Shown: positions 10,700 through 22,664, numbered from the stretch's first letter. The stretch: 64,000 nucleotides of DNA from Cryptomeria japonica (GCF_030272615.1 NC_081408.1:615162476-615226475), one strand, 5' to 3'. Notes: generated by a model from the sequence alone, not told the origin. Program-made: numbers and translations.

Positions 10700-11110
10700 T
10701 GATGTAGACACTTGCGGGTGATTTTGTAGCCATATGTATTTTGACATCATTGTATCATGACACTTATGATTATATATATGAGATGATTCATCTTTGCAGC
10801 AGCTATATGCATGCGTACCTATGTGATGTATGTTTCTTATGTGATGCTTATGATATGGATGCAAATATGTATATGATGCAATGCAATATTTTTTTTGTTC
10901 TTTTATGTTTTATATGTGTATGCATGATGCAAATGTGAATGTATGTAATGCAGATGAATATGATAATGCAAATGTAAATTGTGCTAATAGGTGTTGTGTG
11001 CAGGATGTGATGCAGTTGTGATATCTATATGTATGTATGAAATGCTTATATGTGGTAATGCAGGTGCAACTACATGAAATGCAAATGTTTTTGGTGTGGC
11101 ATTATACTCA
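10700..11110 (+). repeat. TGATGCAAATG-type degenerate repeats
   Basis: The stretch is dominated by degenerate words such as TGATGCAAATGT, GTATGATGCAA and ATGCAGATGAAT. It looks like a decayed microsatellite or array downstream of the PMD remnant. No gene is supported. Confidence 0.6.
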
Positions 11111-12127
11111 GTCATGTGATAGCAGGCTACGCGGACTCGAGAAGGATGATGGAAGTCAATCAAGAATTGGGGATGGAAGACAAAAGATATGAAAGTAAAA
11201 AGAGCTTCTTGTGCATTATCATCATTGAGCTTATTATGGCAAAATAGGTTATGACAATCGAGGCATATGTTCGACCTAGAAAGTCATTGTACCTGTTTGC
11301 ATGGAGATAAGACAGTCACAAACAAGGAATGCCCCAGTTCACACTAGACTCTCAGTGTCCTCATATCCTTGGACAAGTCATAGCATTACTAAGAGACAAT
11401 CCATAGACAACAAAGAAAAATAGGTGACGATACCCCATCCTCGCCTTTCTAGTCAAGGACATCTTGGAGATAGAATCTCCAGTCAGAGACATCTTGAAAA
11501 AGCTAAAAGACATGTCACCAAAAGATAAAATCAAAAGAAAACCAAGACTCGACACCAACATCCACTGTAGTCCTCAAGTTTAGTGTCTCTTGTCACTTGT
11601 ATAAGTCTTATTTGATTGTGGTCACAATGTTTACTTTCACAGAAAGGATAGATAGCACTGAACCATATGTTGTCTGAGTCTGTTGAAATATTTGATTTGT
11701 TGAAGCCCATTGTTGCTGCTGTGTCTCATCTGAAACTGATTGAATCCATGAAACTGATACTTTATTGTAGAGAAGATGAAACTTTATTGCGGATCTATGA
11801 TGCAAGTGTTGCTTTATTGCGGATTGTGCGTGGATAGACTGAAGGAAGCTGGAAGAAACTGTACTCCTTGAAACATGCGATGTTCTCAATTCCATACCCA
11901 TCACTAGACGTAGGATTTGCCTTAGCCACAGATAGGATCTGATTTATTATGGATGGAAAGGGAGGTGAAAAGAGAGGTTTATTATGAATGGTGAACCAAT
12001 CTTGGGTAGATCAATAACAAGCCATGATGGGAATGTGTAAGTTTATTATGGATGAATTGGTTGTGAGTGTATGCAAAGTGAAAGGATGAAAGTGAATCCT
12101 GAAGGAGGGAGGAGCAATGTCTCTATG
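11111..12127. other. 3' untranslated region of element B, no gene seen
   Basis: There are repeated short words, for example CTTTATTGCGGAT (about 11760-11830) and TTTATTATGGATG (about 11940-12055). ORFs are short and without recognisable motifs. It lies between the GGTGAAAACC block and the PMD remnant. Confidence 0.35.
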
Positions 12128-12285
12128 CATGGCACTGGTGACTTAGTTTTCACCATGGTACTTGCCTAGGGCACCACCAAAGTGGTTTTCACCATTGGAC
12201 GAAATTATTTCTCTTTACTTTTTTTGATTTTTCAATGTTTTTTGTGTCACAAGGTGCCTGTTTGCCAGGTTTTCACCAAGTAACG
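12128..12285 (-). other. Conserved GGTGAAAACC block, copy in element B
   Basis: On the minus strand it reads TTGGTGAAAACCTGGCAAAC, then AGGCACCTTGTGACAC, an A-rich spacer, TCGTCCAATGGTGAAAACC, then GGCAAGTACCATGGTGAAAA. It begins about 60 bases after the pol stop (12345). The layout matches element C at 18860-19025 and, in shortened form, element A at 1384-1450. Confidence 0.75.
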
Positions 12286-12344
12286 ATTTTTTTGTTTTAT
12301 AATTTTTTTTTTTTGTATTTTTTGAATTAAGATACTCTAAAGAG

Positions 12345-14867
12345 CTATGTGTAAAACCTATGAAGGTGCATGCTATTGATAGGATCCTCCAAAGGTTCAC
12401 CTTCTGTAGTTGAGAGCTGATATGCCACAGATCCATATGCTGCTGTAATGATGTAAGGACCAAGCCAATTTGGTTCAAACTTGCCCTTCTTCTCTCTGTC
12501 TTGTTGATTTTTAGGATTTTCTCTGAGAACTAATGCACCCACCTCAAATGTGTGAGGCTTAACCTTATGATTGTAACTGCAACGTTCCTTGACTAAATGA
12601 TGTGTATCTTGAGTGACTGTGTTCCTTGATGAGGAAATTGAGATAGAATTACTAGTGTGTGGACTACACAGGCCTGTATGTGTGTCACCTAAAGAAGTTT
12701 GGGCATCCCTGATAACAATGTCCTTCAAGGAAGCTCCATTAAAGGTCCATGATGTATTGCTAGAAGGGAATGGATGTGTGGAACAAGTGGATGAGTGATG
12801 AAGGCTTATGATTGCGAAAAGAAGTGAAAGTAGGATGACATGATGGAGACTTAGGATCAACAAGTATGTTTTTTGACTTAAAATTGTAGGACTTTTGCCC
12901 CCAGTTATTTTGATGATAGGGGAGATCAACTCTTGTTCTTTTTCTTTCATAGGAGTTTTATCCTTGACATTGATTTTTTCAGAGTCCAATAGCTTTTGAT
13001 TTTGATATGGACTAAAGGACTTTTCTTTATTTTTGACTTTTAGATTTTTCTTTTCAAAGTTTGATTTTTGATCCCCAATGTGTAAGGGCTTTTGTATTTC
13101 TTTTTGATCCAAGTTTGGGAGAGGTTAGGAAATGGAATGAGTGGATGATATGGTAAAGCTATGTGAGTTCTCAAGAGGTTTGGCAATATGCTCAATAGAT
13201 TCTTCGCAGGAACCACTCTTAGGACTATTGATATCAAGAGATGCTTGCACCACTAGAGGAGATTTGCATTCAGACTTAGTAGCCACAACACTAAGTGGTT
13301 CACACCCAATTCCTTGGTCTTGCATATTGCTTGTAGATTGTTCCTGTCGACAAAATGTGTTCGGAGATAGTGGGAGTTGATCAACATGAAATATATACTC
13401 ACCACATCCTAGGTCTTTAATCTTGAACTTTTCTTTTAGCTCTGCTTGTTTTGATGTAGAAGCTTTCAAGGATTCTGGATCCACATATGCTGAAGAAGGA
13501 ATAGCTTCTCGATTGACTAGGATTGTTATTTCTGATCTAGGTCGCAGATTGTTGCAATATATGAATGGATTTGGGTTAGCTTTGACGGTCACTTCAACTC
13601 CATTGTGAGGGAACTTGATACATCGATGATATGTAGATGGGACTGCACTCATTTCATGAATCCAAGGACGTCCTAGCAATTAGTTGTATGTGAGATCAAG
13701 ATCAAGTACTTGACAAACCACATCCTTTGTAACTGGCCTAACTCTGAGAGGTAAGGTGACTGTACCCTTGGATGAACGCTCTTCATCATCATATGCTTTG
13801 ATAGTAATTTTGTTTGTAGAATTCACAGCTTTGTCGGAATATCCCAATTGTTTAATAGTGCTCAATGTACAAATGTTTAGACCTGATCCTCCATCTATCA
13901 GGACTCATTTGATTCTATGTTTGTGTATGAAGGCTTCAATAGGTAAAGGTGCATTATGTGGCTGACTTACAGAGGCGTCATCGGCTTCTGTGAATGTAAG
14001 GGAGTGTGGAATGGAAAGGTATCCCACCATGGCTTGAAACTGGTCCACCTTCAGATCAGTAGGAATAGCAGTTTCTCTCAAGATTTTGTCAAGAATGGAT
14101 TTATGTGCCAGGGATATGCGTAGGAGCTCAAGAATGGAGATGAGCGCGGGTGTCTTCCCTAATTGTTCTACAAGGTCATACTCAGGTTTGGTTGATGAGG
14201 AAGTAGTGTTCTTAGCTGGAGCACCTTGCAAAGTGATTTTGCCTTGACGGGTTGTAACATGACATTCAGAGGTAGGTTTGGAAGAAGATCCAATGCCTTT
14301 TAAGACAATCTTGGGTCTCTGGGTAGAATTCTCAGGGGTTTTGTCCTTGATGATAATGGTAGAGACATAATTGTCCATCGAGATGTGATTGATGGTTGAA
14401 TCATAGTTATAAGATGCTCTGGTATAGTTGGTTTGGTTATCTATGGCTACAGCTTTTCCCTTGTCATGCTTTGGGAATGGTTCCTTAAACATTTCATGTT
14501 CTTGATTGGATGAGTATCCTTCAATCTCAATGTCACCTCTATCAATGAGATCTTGTATGATGTTCTTCAGTCGATGACAATTTCCTGTCTTATGACCCTT
14601 GCTCTTATGAAATTCACAATATTCATCATCATTCCACCAATTTGGTTTAACCTTTGGTTCATATGGAGGAAAATCTGGAATAGTGATTACCTTGTTTGCC
14701 ACTAGCTTTTTGAAAACTGACTCAAGTGGTTCTCCCAATGGAGTGTACTTCCTTCATGATTTAGAAGTTGTTTGAGTATTCACCTGATTTGATCCAGAAA
14801 AAAAGAATTTGGGTTGCACTGTATTGGCATCAACAATACCATCATTGTCTATGTTAGGATACCAATT
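12345..14867 (-). pseudogene. Gag-protease fused to integrase tail, element B
   Basis: All parts lie in one minus-strand frame, broken only by stop codons. The Gag C-terminal part has YCEFHKSKGHKTGNC (a CCHC-like C-x2-H-x4-H-x4-C motif) followed by IIQDLIDRGDIEIE, as in Tat-type Gag. The protease region has the catalytic IDGGSG and the conserved LLGRPWIHEM. After a Ser/Lys-rich linker the same frame runs directly into KGKFEPNWLGPY and ends MHLHRFYT, the extreme C-terminus of Gypsy integrase. RT, both RNase H domains and the integrase core are absent. Stops fall at about 14756, 13904, 13679 and 13124. That no frameshift occurs across the deletion suggests it moved as a non-autonomous element before decaying. 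Confidence 0.8.
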
Positions 14868-16070
14868 GATAGTTCTGATACTTAATATACGTATAGATCC
14901 AATAGCCAACAAGATGAGAGGGGGGGGGGGGGTGAATCATACAAACTTAATCTTCCATAAAATCAACAGATTCAACCTCAGTAACTTATACTTTAGCAAT
15001 ATAATAAAAAAATGCTAAACATGCAAACTCATAAACACATAAACATCATAACACATATAACACTAGATTTAACGTGGAAACCCAAATAGGGAAAAACCAC
15101 TGTGGGATTTTGGACCCACTAAGAAATATACTCTTCTAGAGTATGCTCAGTTAAAAGCAAATCCTGTTAAAGATTACAAACACATTGCTAGATGTGACCT
15201 GGTTAAGGGATTTCCCTCAGATCTGTTAGGATCTTCACTTTGTTAGAAGTGACCTTGTCAAAGGATTTCAAACACTCATTTAGAATGTCACCTTGCTAGA
15301 GGATTTACAAATAAGACTGTTAAGTCCACTCGGTTAAGAGATTTTCTGTCACTTACAAAATAAAATTAATAAAAATATATCTGCAACTTCACATCTAAAA
15401 TGCTAAAGAAGATTCTTATTTGCTCAAAACAATCTTGTCATAGGACTTATCTTGTCCCTCTGTTGGGCTTCCTACTCTGTTATTCAAACAGGTCTTCAAG
15501 CTTCTGTGCTCGGTAATCACTATGTAGCATCCCTATGCTTACACTTGCCCGCATACATTGTTCATCAACAATTTCTTATTTATAAACAATTTTCTAACCG
15601 CGGAATCTCCTTGATCACATTTCCCATGATCAAGCTTAGCCATTAGATCTTCAATCTTGACTAGGTTCAATGTATCCTTCGATCTAAAAATGTTTTACCT
15701 TGCCGAGGGACTTGAATTCCTTTCTTGGAACTTGCACAATGTTATTGCGTTTCAATCTGCACTATAGATCTTCCTGCCGATCTTCCAATGCCATAGATCC
15801 TTAACAAACTTCATGCACGACATACCAATCATTTATACAACTCTAGCTCATCATTGTCTTTCATTAAATAATGCTTTTATCCATCCAATGTGATCTGTCA
15901 TAACTCGGTTGCAACTCGGTAAATACTAAACTTTACTTGGTAGACATTCCGCCTTCATTAACCAATATCGATAACCTTAGGGTTTACCGACTAGGTTCCT
16001 TAGGGTTTATCGACTAGGTTCTTTGCTCAGTGACATAGTATAGTATTAACCTTACAATCAACAACATATG
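14867..16070 (-). repeat. Copia-type LTR N
   Basis: On the minus strand it carries the LTR signature GATTCACCCCCCC...CTCTCA (G run at 14919-14930), CCCACAGTGGTTTTTCCCTAT before the word TTTCCACGTT, and a series of GTTAGG/GTTAAG words also seen in the other Copia LTRs here. It ends in CTATCA, followed by ATTGGTATC and then directly by element B Gag codons. The right end is approximate, a possible TGTTGATTG start at about 16066. Internal Copia sequence is absent, so it is a solo or truncated LTR. Confidence 0.6.
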
Positions 16071-17172
16071 TAGGATATCGAAACAAAACATAACGAAATA
16101 AACATGCAGAATGCTAAAATATCATTAAAAGACCATTTCACCTTGCTATTTTACCTTCTCCTTCGGATTGAGCTTGATGAAGTGAAGGTGCCGCTTGATA
16201 ATGCTCCACTTGATGTGCTCCTTTGATTGCTATATGTGGATGGCTCTCCAATGTTGTGCACAAATGGAATGGATTTGAAAGATGATAAGGATGAGATGAT
16301 CAAGTTGCCGAGATGATTTCCTGGGCTAAAAAGGGCAGCATAAACTTACTGGGTTTCAAGATGTTTAGAATGAAGGGATGGAGCCCTATTTTATAGGAAG
16401 AGGAGAGGAAAACGGATGGCTAGGATGAATTCGAGATGAAGGGCTAAGATTTACTTGTGAGCTCACACAAGGTCCAAGAGAGGGTGTGGAGACCAAGAAA
16501 TATGCCTTAAAGGCATTTCGTATCTCCACACTCCACAAGATGCATTGGAGGAATTAAAAATTCTCCAAAAAAGGATATCATGGGGATTGGAGGAATAAAA
16601 GGGAATTAAAAATTTCTTGGGAGAGGGGATGCGTAGAGGAATGTGTGATTTCGAAAATCTTACATTCACCTAGGAAAAGAGCATTTAAAGCTAGTGGCTG
16701 GATGAAAAGGACAAAGAGTTGACTTTGTGGCTAATCATGTTGATTAGCCATTAACGACTCATTAGGAGGGGGATTAGAGGAAATGTTAGGTGGGATTAAT
16801 ATTTGTAGGAGAATTTGACTAGGAGAGAGATTGAGTGGAGGGAATAAAAAATTAGAAGAATAATGCTAAGTGAGTTTAGGGAGTTTCTAGAAGAATTTAT
16901 TAGGTTAATGATGAATTAAGAAGATGATTTGTAGGAATCATGTAGGTTAACTAATTAATTGAAATTAATTAGCTATGAGGAAGATTTGTAGGATTTGATT
17001 TTTTAGAAGAATAAAGAAAGGGATTGATTTATTAAATAAATCAATCATATGCTATAGTGACAATATTAATTATATTTAATTAATATTGAGAGGAATTTGA
17101 ATTAACATAATTAATTAATTAATTATGCGAGGAATTAAAAATAATTAAAATAATTATTTTTAAGTGTCTACA
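16071..17172 (-). repeat. 3' LTR of Gypsy element C
   Basis: On the minus strand it starts TGTAGACACTT at 17172, right after the PPT TCAAAGAGGGGCAAAA. A TATA-like CTATAAAATAGG lies at about 16388-16400. The left end against LTR N is approximate. Confidence 0.65.
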
Positions 17173-17394
17173 TTTTGCCCCTCTTTGAAGCAAGGTGTGA
17201 TGACACATTGATTCAAAGAATAATCTTGTTTTGATGTTGATATTGGTTTGATAGGATGCCCCAGCTCTTGATTGATAGATTATGGTATGGTGATCCCCCC
17301 TCGGGAGATCAATTGAGGTATTTGATCTTTGGAGTTTTGTGAAATTGATATCCCGATAGACTTGATTTGATTCGATTGATAAGATCTAGATTCA

Positions 17395-17965
17395 GTCTAG
17401 TTTCAAGAAGAATTCATCCTATATAAGACAAAGATGATCAAAGTGTCTGGTTTCTGGAAGGATTCATCCTGTATAAGACATGATTGATCACAATATCTAG
17501 TTTCAGGAAGGATTCATCTTGTATAAGACATGATCAGAGTGTCCGGTTTCAGGAAGGATACATCCTATATAAGACATGACTGATCACAATGTTTGGTTTC
17601 AAGAAGGATTCATCCTATATAAGACGTGATCAGAGCGTCTGGTTTCAGGAAGGAGTTATCTTGTATAAGACATAATCATATCACAACGTCTAGTTTTAGG
17701 AAGGATTCATCTTGTATAAGACATGATCAGAGCGTCTGGTTTCAGGAAGGATACATCCTGTATAAGACATGATTGATCACAACGTCTGGTTTCAGGAAGG
17801 ATTCATCTTGTATAAGACATGATCAAAGCATCTGGTTTCAGGAAGGATTCATCCTGTATAAGACATAATCAGATCACAACATCTGGTTTCAAGAAGGATT
17901 CATCTTGTATAAGACATGATTAGAGTGTTTGGTTTCAGGAAGGATACATCCTATATAAGACATGA
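17395..17965. repeat. Tandem array, 12 units in alternating 46/50-bp forms
   Basis: Twelve units are built on GGTTTCAGGAAGGATTCATC followed by YTRTATAAGACATGA. Most alternate between a tail GATCAGAGC (46-bp unit) and GATTGATCACAAC (50-51-bp unit), giving a higher-order unit of about 96 bp. It lies between the 3' LTR and the pol end of element C. Confidence 0.9.
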
Positions 17966-18859
17966 ATAAGAATCAGAATTGATTATGTGAGCAAAAAATA
18001 GAGGAAGAAAAATTAGGGTGGAAGGGATAGATGAGGAACAAATATGAAGCAGTCGTGAGGTATTTGGAAAGAAGAATACGAGATGCAAGACCACGAAGGA
18101 AAATGGGGGCAATTGAGAACTCCATGGGATTATTGAGTTTAGGATTTGATGGAATGATGGTGAGATTTTGTGCACAACAAATGTGGAGAGCCAACCTAGT
18201 TTGATGTTGCCCTGAGTGACTTGCACCACTGATTATAGAAATTAGGATGTCATGAGAAACGCAGGGCGTGGATTGACTCTATAGACAAATGGGAATTTCT
18301 TGCACACAACAATGCAAGTGTTAAGAAATACTAATACAGAGTTGTGGGTTCGTGCAAAGAAACCCTCAAACACACTGATACCTCTCGTACACGAGAAGGT
18401 AAGTGTTGATAAACACTAGTACCAGGTCGTCGATTTATACAAGAAGGATCCAAAACATGCCATACTATGAAATATGCCCCAGTATGCACCTATCATAACG
18501 TACCTGGATATGGAAGAACCTAGGCAGTCGTAAATAGTGGCAGTCGTAGGGAAAAGATGCAAGCCTATATGAAAAGATATAATCAAAATCTAACAAGTCT
18601 CTTCCTTGTGACCAAATGATACCTCTTGCCAAGAGTAGAACTAGGATGGACTTGGGATTGTTTCTCAAGACTTCTCGAAGCTTACACATAGAGGCATAAA
18701 ATCTCAGTTTCAATGGGACATTCCTTGTTCATGACTCAGGCGAAGACTTCATCATCATACACATGTTTTATTGGGAGGTGGAAAAGGAGGAATGTTGCAT
18801 ATGGGTGGGCTAGATGGTAGATTATTTGTAGTGTTGACATGATAGACAGTGGATCTGGT
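17966..18859. other. 3' untranslated region of element C, no gene seen
   Basis: There is no recognisable coding motif and no PMD gene, unlike A and B. Around 18290-18430 a phrase of the form AAGTGTTRAKAAAYACTARTAC occurs twice about 100 bases apart. Confidence 0.35.
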
Positions 18860-19025
18860 TAATTACCTTGGCGCCTGCACAGAGGTTTTCACCAAGGTAC
18901 TTGTCCATAGCGCCACCAAGTGGTTTTTACTAATGGACGAATTGTTTTTTGTTTCTTTTTCTAATTTTTTAATTTTTTTTGTGTCATAAGGTGCCTGTTT
19001 GCTAGGTTTTCACCGAAGTGACGAT
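18860..19025 (-). other. Conserved GGTGAAAACC block, copy in element C
   Basis: On the minus strand it reads CGGTGAAAACCTAGCAAAC, AGGCACCTTATGACAC, an A-rich spacer, TCGTCCATTAGTAAAAACC, ACTTGGTGGCGC, GACAAGTACCTTGGTGAAAA. It starts about 85 bases after the pol stop at 19108. It is the same order of words as in element B. Confidence 0.75.
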
Positions 19026-19107
19026 TTTTTCAGGATCTTTTTCTTTTTTTTTTTAATAAATTTTTTTCTTGATTTTTTTTTTTTGACAATTTAAGACTTT
19101 CTAAGGA

Positions 19108-20195
19108 CTAAGCATAAATTTTTTTGAGGTGCATGATATTCATTGGATCATCCAAAGGATCACCTTTAGGAGTAGCCAACTGATAAGCTCCTGATCCATA
19201 TTTTGCTGTGATTACATATGGTCCAAGCCAATTAGGCTCAAACTTGCCTTTCTTTTCTCTTTCTTGTAGATTTTTCTGATTTTCCATGAGGATAAGATCA
19301 CCAACTTAAAATTCTTGGGTTTTGACTTTTTTATGATAACTCATGCACAGACGGTTTTGATATACCCAGAGATGATTCAAGGCCTTGAGGCGCCTTTCAT
19401 CTAACAATTCTAGCTCTTGTAAGCGGGCAATTCTGTATTCTTCCTCTGGTAGGATGTTTTGCAGCGATACCCTTAGAGAGGGGATCTCGATCTCAAGGGG
19501 AAGGATGGCTTCAGAACCAAATACTAGGGAATAAGGAGTGGCACCTGTTGGGGTGCGGATGGAGGTGTGGTAGGCCCACAATGCAGGATGGATTTGGAGG
19601 TGCCAATCACGGCCCGCTTCATTGATTGTCTTTTTGAGGATTTTTATTAGGGTTTTATTAGAAGCCTCAGCTTGGCCATTGCCTTGGGGGTAATATGGGG
19701 TGGAGAAGTGGTGTTGGATGTTGAATTTTTGGCAGAGTTCTTTGACATACTGGTTCTTAAATTGTTTACCATTATCTATGATGATAACTTTTGGGATGCC
19801 ATATCGGCAGATTAGGTAGTTCAGGATGAATTTGGATATTTGCTTGCCGATGGTGAAAGTAAGAGGGATAACCTCTACCACTTGGTGAAGTATTCAGTGG
19901 CAGTGATAATGAATTTATGTCCGTTGGAAGATGAAGGGTGGATTTTCACAATGAGATCGAGCCCCCACTGCGAGAAGGGCCATGGTGTAATGAATGACTA
20001 CAATTCTTGTGACGGTGCATGAATCTTGTCGCCATGCTGCTAGCAAGGGATGCATTTCTTCATATAATTGCATGCATCTTCTTCCATTTTAGGCCAATAG
20101 TATCCTGTTCTCAAAAGTTTTTTAGCCAATGTGAGTCCACTTGAGTGTGCCCCATAGATACCCTCGTGTACTTCACGTAATGCCCATTCTGTTTC
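19108..20195 (-). pseudogene. Integrase of element C (Gypsy)
   Basis: The N-terminal zinc-binding part has HEGIYGAHSSG and CNYMKKCIPC (HHCC type), with a stop directly after it. The catalytic core shows WGLDLIV, IIDNGKQF and GQAEASNK, which supply the D, D and E residues. The tail contains KGKFEPNWLGPY and ends MHLKKIYA at 19108. A frame change at about 19886 (in the codons for KWVEV) separates the zinc finger from the core, and in-frame stops fall at 20193, near 20040 and 20010, and at 19306. Integrase would insert the element's cDNA into nuclear DNA. This copy cannot make the full protein, but the catalytic residues remain. Confidence 0.85.
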
Positions 20196-21113
20196 TTATT
20201 TATCTAAACACGTTAGGAGGGAACGATCAAAATGCCTTCTGAATAAGGTGTCTGGAAGGATGGTGTAACGGGCACATTGGCGGATGAAGGTTTGCTGTTG
20301 GGTTTTGGTGAGGTGTGGGGGAATGGTGTTGTTTTTGAGGAAAGCGAAGGTTTCTTGGTGCCAAGGGGACTCAGGACCAATGAGAACACACACCATTTCA
20401 AACTCTGGTAGGTCGTATGTCAGTATAAACAATTGCTCGACCAAGAACTCACACTTCTGACTATGTGCTGGCATTTGAAGGAGGGAGCCAATGGTGGCCA
20501 TTGAATCTGCAACCCTGTTGTTTGTTTGTGGGATTTGGTCAAACTTGATTGCCATAAAATGTTGCTTAAGATCTTCAACCATGGTATGGTAGGGAAGGAG
20601 TTTATCATCTTTTGTCTGGTATTCATCATTGACTTGTTTTATGATGAGTTGGGAATCGCCATAGACTTGTAATTCCTTTATTTTCCAGTGGATAGCCAAG
20701 AGTAAACCTGTGATGAGGGCCTCGTATTCTGCTATGTTGTTGGTACATGCAAAGGCTATCTTGTATGATTTTGGGATGCCATCTCCTTGAGGTGTGACCA
20801 ATAATATTCCTACCCCCGATCCATTTTGAGTGTAGGAGCCATCAAAATACAATTTCCATGTGGAGGATGTGGTAACAGTCATAATGAACTCATCTAGTAA
20901 TTCTATGAGAAGAGGATGGTCGCTTGGAAGTGGAGCTTCAACCAACTGATCTGCAATGACTTGTCCCTTGATTGCCTTTCTGTCCACATATTCAATGTCA
21001 AACTCGTTTAAGAGCATGACCCATTTGGCGGTTCTGCCAGTGAGAGCAACTTTGGACAAGAGATATTTAAGTGGATCAATTTTAGCAATTAATTTTGTCA
21101 TATTATTTAGCAT
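20196..21113 (-). pseudogene. End of native RNase H plus second RNase H domain, element C
   Basis: This continues the RT frame. The first part has TGRTAKWVMLLNEFDIEY, the end of the native RNase H and connection. Then comes the second RNase H: KLYFDGSYTQNGSGVGILL supplies the first Asp, NNIAEYEALITGL the Glu, QVYGDSQLIIKQV the second Asp, and NNRVADSMA the last. This domain is typical of the Tat clade of plant Gypsy elements. The frame ends with a stop at 20196. Confidence 0.85.
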
Positions 21114-21119
21114 ATAGTG

Positions 21120-22664
21120 TCATAGTTTCTGTGTGCTGAACACTAATGCCAAACATGCTCTTTCAATGGGGGTGTAATTGAGTTCATATCCTACCAACGT
21201 CGGACTAATGTAGCAAATGGCGTGTTCCTTCCCTTGATCATCTATTTGCGCCAATAATGCCCCTAATGCCACTGCAGTAGCACATATATACAAAATAAGG
21301 GGTTTTTCCAGAGTAGGAGGCATCAATATGGGAGGTGATGCTAGATATTCTTTTAATTTCTCAAAGGCCTTTTGACATAGGCAATCCCATTTAAATTTTG
21401 TGTCTTTACGCAATAGGTGTGCAAATGGATGGCACTTGTCTGCTACCTGTGAAATGAAACCACTGACAAACTGGAGTTTTCCCTGGAGAATGCACAATTG
21501 TCTGAGAGTTTTTGGCAGAGGCATTTCCATAATAGCTTTTACCTTTGCGGGATCAACCTCGATGCCTCTATGGGAAACAATGAATCCTAGTAGTTTTCTC
21601 GATGTGACACCAAACACACACTTTTTGGGATTTAGGCGTAGCTTGTATTTTTCCAATCTTTCAAAGATTTATTTTAGAATAGGGATGTGCTCTTTTCTTG
21701 TCTTGGATTTTTCTAGCAGATCATCCATGTAGTCCTCCATAATTTTTTGCAAGAGGTCATGAAAAATTGTTGTCATTGCCCATTGATACATAGCTCCAGC
21801 TTTTTTAAGGCCAAAAGGCATGACTCGGTAACAAAAAGTACCCCATGGTGTTGTGAATGCAGTTTTATACTGATCCTCATCTGCTATCCTGATTTTGTTG
21901 TATCCAGAAAACCCATCCATTAGCGATAACATTTCATGTCCTGCTGTAAAGTCCACAATCATGTCTATATTGGGGAGCGGGAAATCATCTTTAGGACAAG
22001 CTATATTTAGATCTCAGAAATCTGTGTAGATGTGGATTCCCCTAGTAGGTTTGCCGATAGGTACAATGTTGGAGACCCATTCAACATAATCTATTGGTTT
22101 GATAATTTCTACGTCTAACAACTTTTGGAGTTCTGCCTTGACCAAGAGTGCAATATGTGGGTGCATTTTGCGCAATTTTTGTTTTACAGGTTTTGCATCT
22201 GGGCGGACGGTGAGATTGTGAACCACCAAGGCAGGATCAAACCTTGGCATATCAGAATAGGACCATGCAAAATTGATTTTTACCTCTGTAAGGAAGTTGA
22301 TGAAGTCTTGTTTCTCGATTTTTGTGAGGGATTTGACAATGAGCACATTTTTCAGAATGACTTCGGTGCCCATGTTGATGCTGTCTATTTCTTCTATCAA
22401 CAAATTTGATTTGTCTTGTGGAAGGTAACCAATGGTAGGGAGGTCGAATCCCTCATCGTCAAGTGTCTTTTCCAGGTTTTCACTTTCAGATATGCCCTTT
22501 GTTTTTATTTCTTGTTCATCCAAAGGCGCCTCAGGGATGTTTTCACCTAGGGAATCATATCTTTTTCTTTTATTATCTTTTTTGTGGCTAAGGGCATTGA
22601 CTTGACTACCAAAGTATCCCTTTTTGTGTAGTTGAATACCCTCGATTCTGTTACAATCTTCCAT
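21120..22664 (-). pseudogene. Reverse transcriptase and native RNase H of element C
   Basis: One minus-strand frame with a few stops. It shows the RT entry LVVHNLTVRPDAKPVKQK, then SLMDGFSGYNKI (first catalytic Asp), PFGLKKAGAMYQWAM, and EDYMDDLL, the YxDD box. It continues into LILYICATAVALGALLAQ and NYTPIERACLALVFS of the native RNase H. Stops fall at 22014, 21669 and 21120. Plant Gypsy RTs usually have YVDD or YIDD; Met is an unusual reading here. Confidence 0.88.

Larger units (their letters stand above)
8481..14867 (-). mobile_element. Element B: non-autonomous Tat-like Gypsy retrotransposon
   Basis: It is a minus-strand element. From its 5' side it has Gag-Pro joined to the tail of integrase (14867-12345), the GGTGAAAACC block, a 3' region with a plus-strand (antisense) PMD gene and a tandem array, the PPT and the 3' LTR. 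RT, RNase H and the integrase core are missing. The 5' LTR and the start of Gag are lost at the junction with LTR N near 14867. Confidence 0.75.

Noticed and set aside
17395-17965. Regular repeats that could suggest a CRISPR array
   Set aside because: Units are head-to-tail without unique spacers, and the context is a plant retrotransposon.
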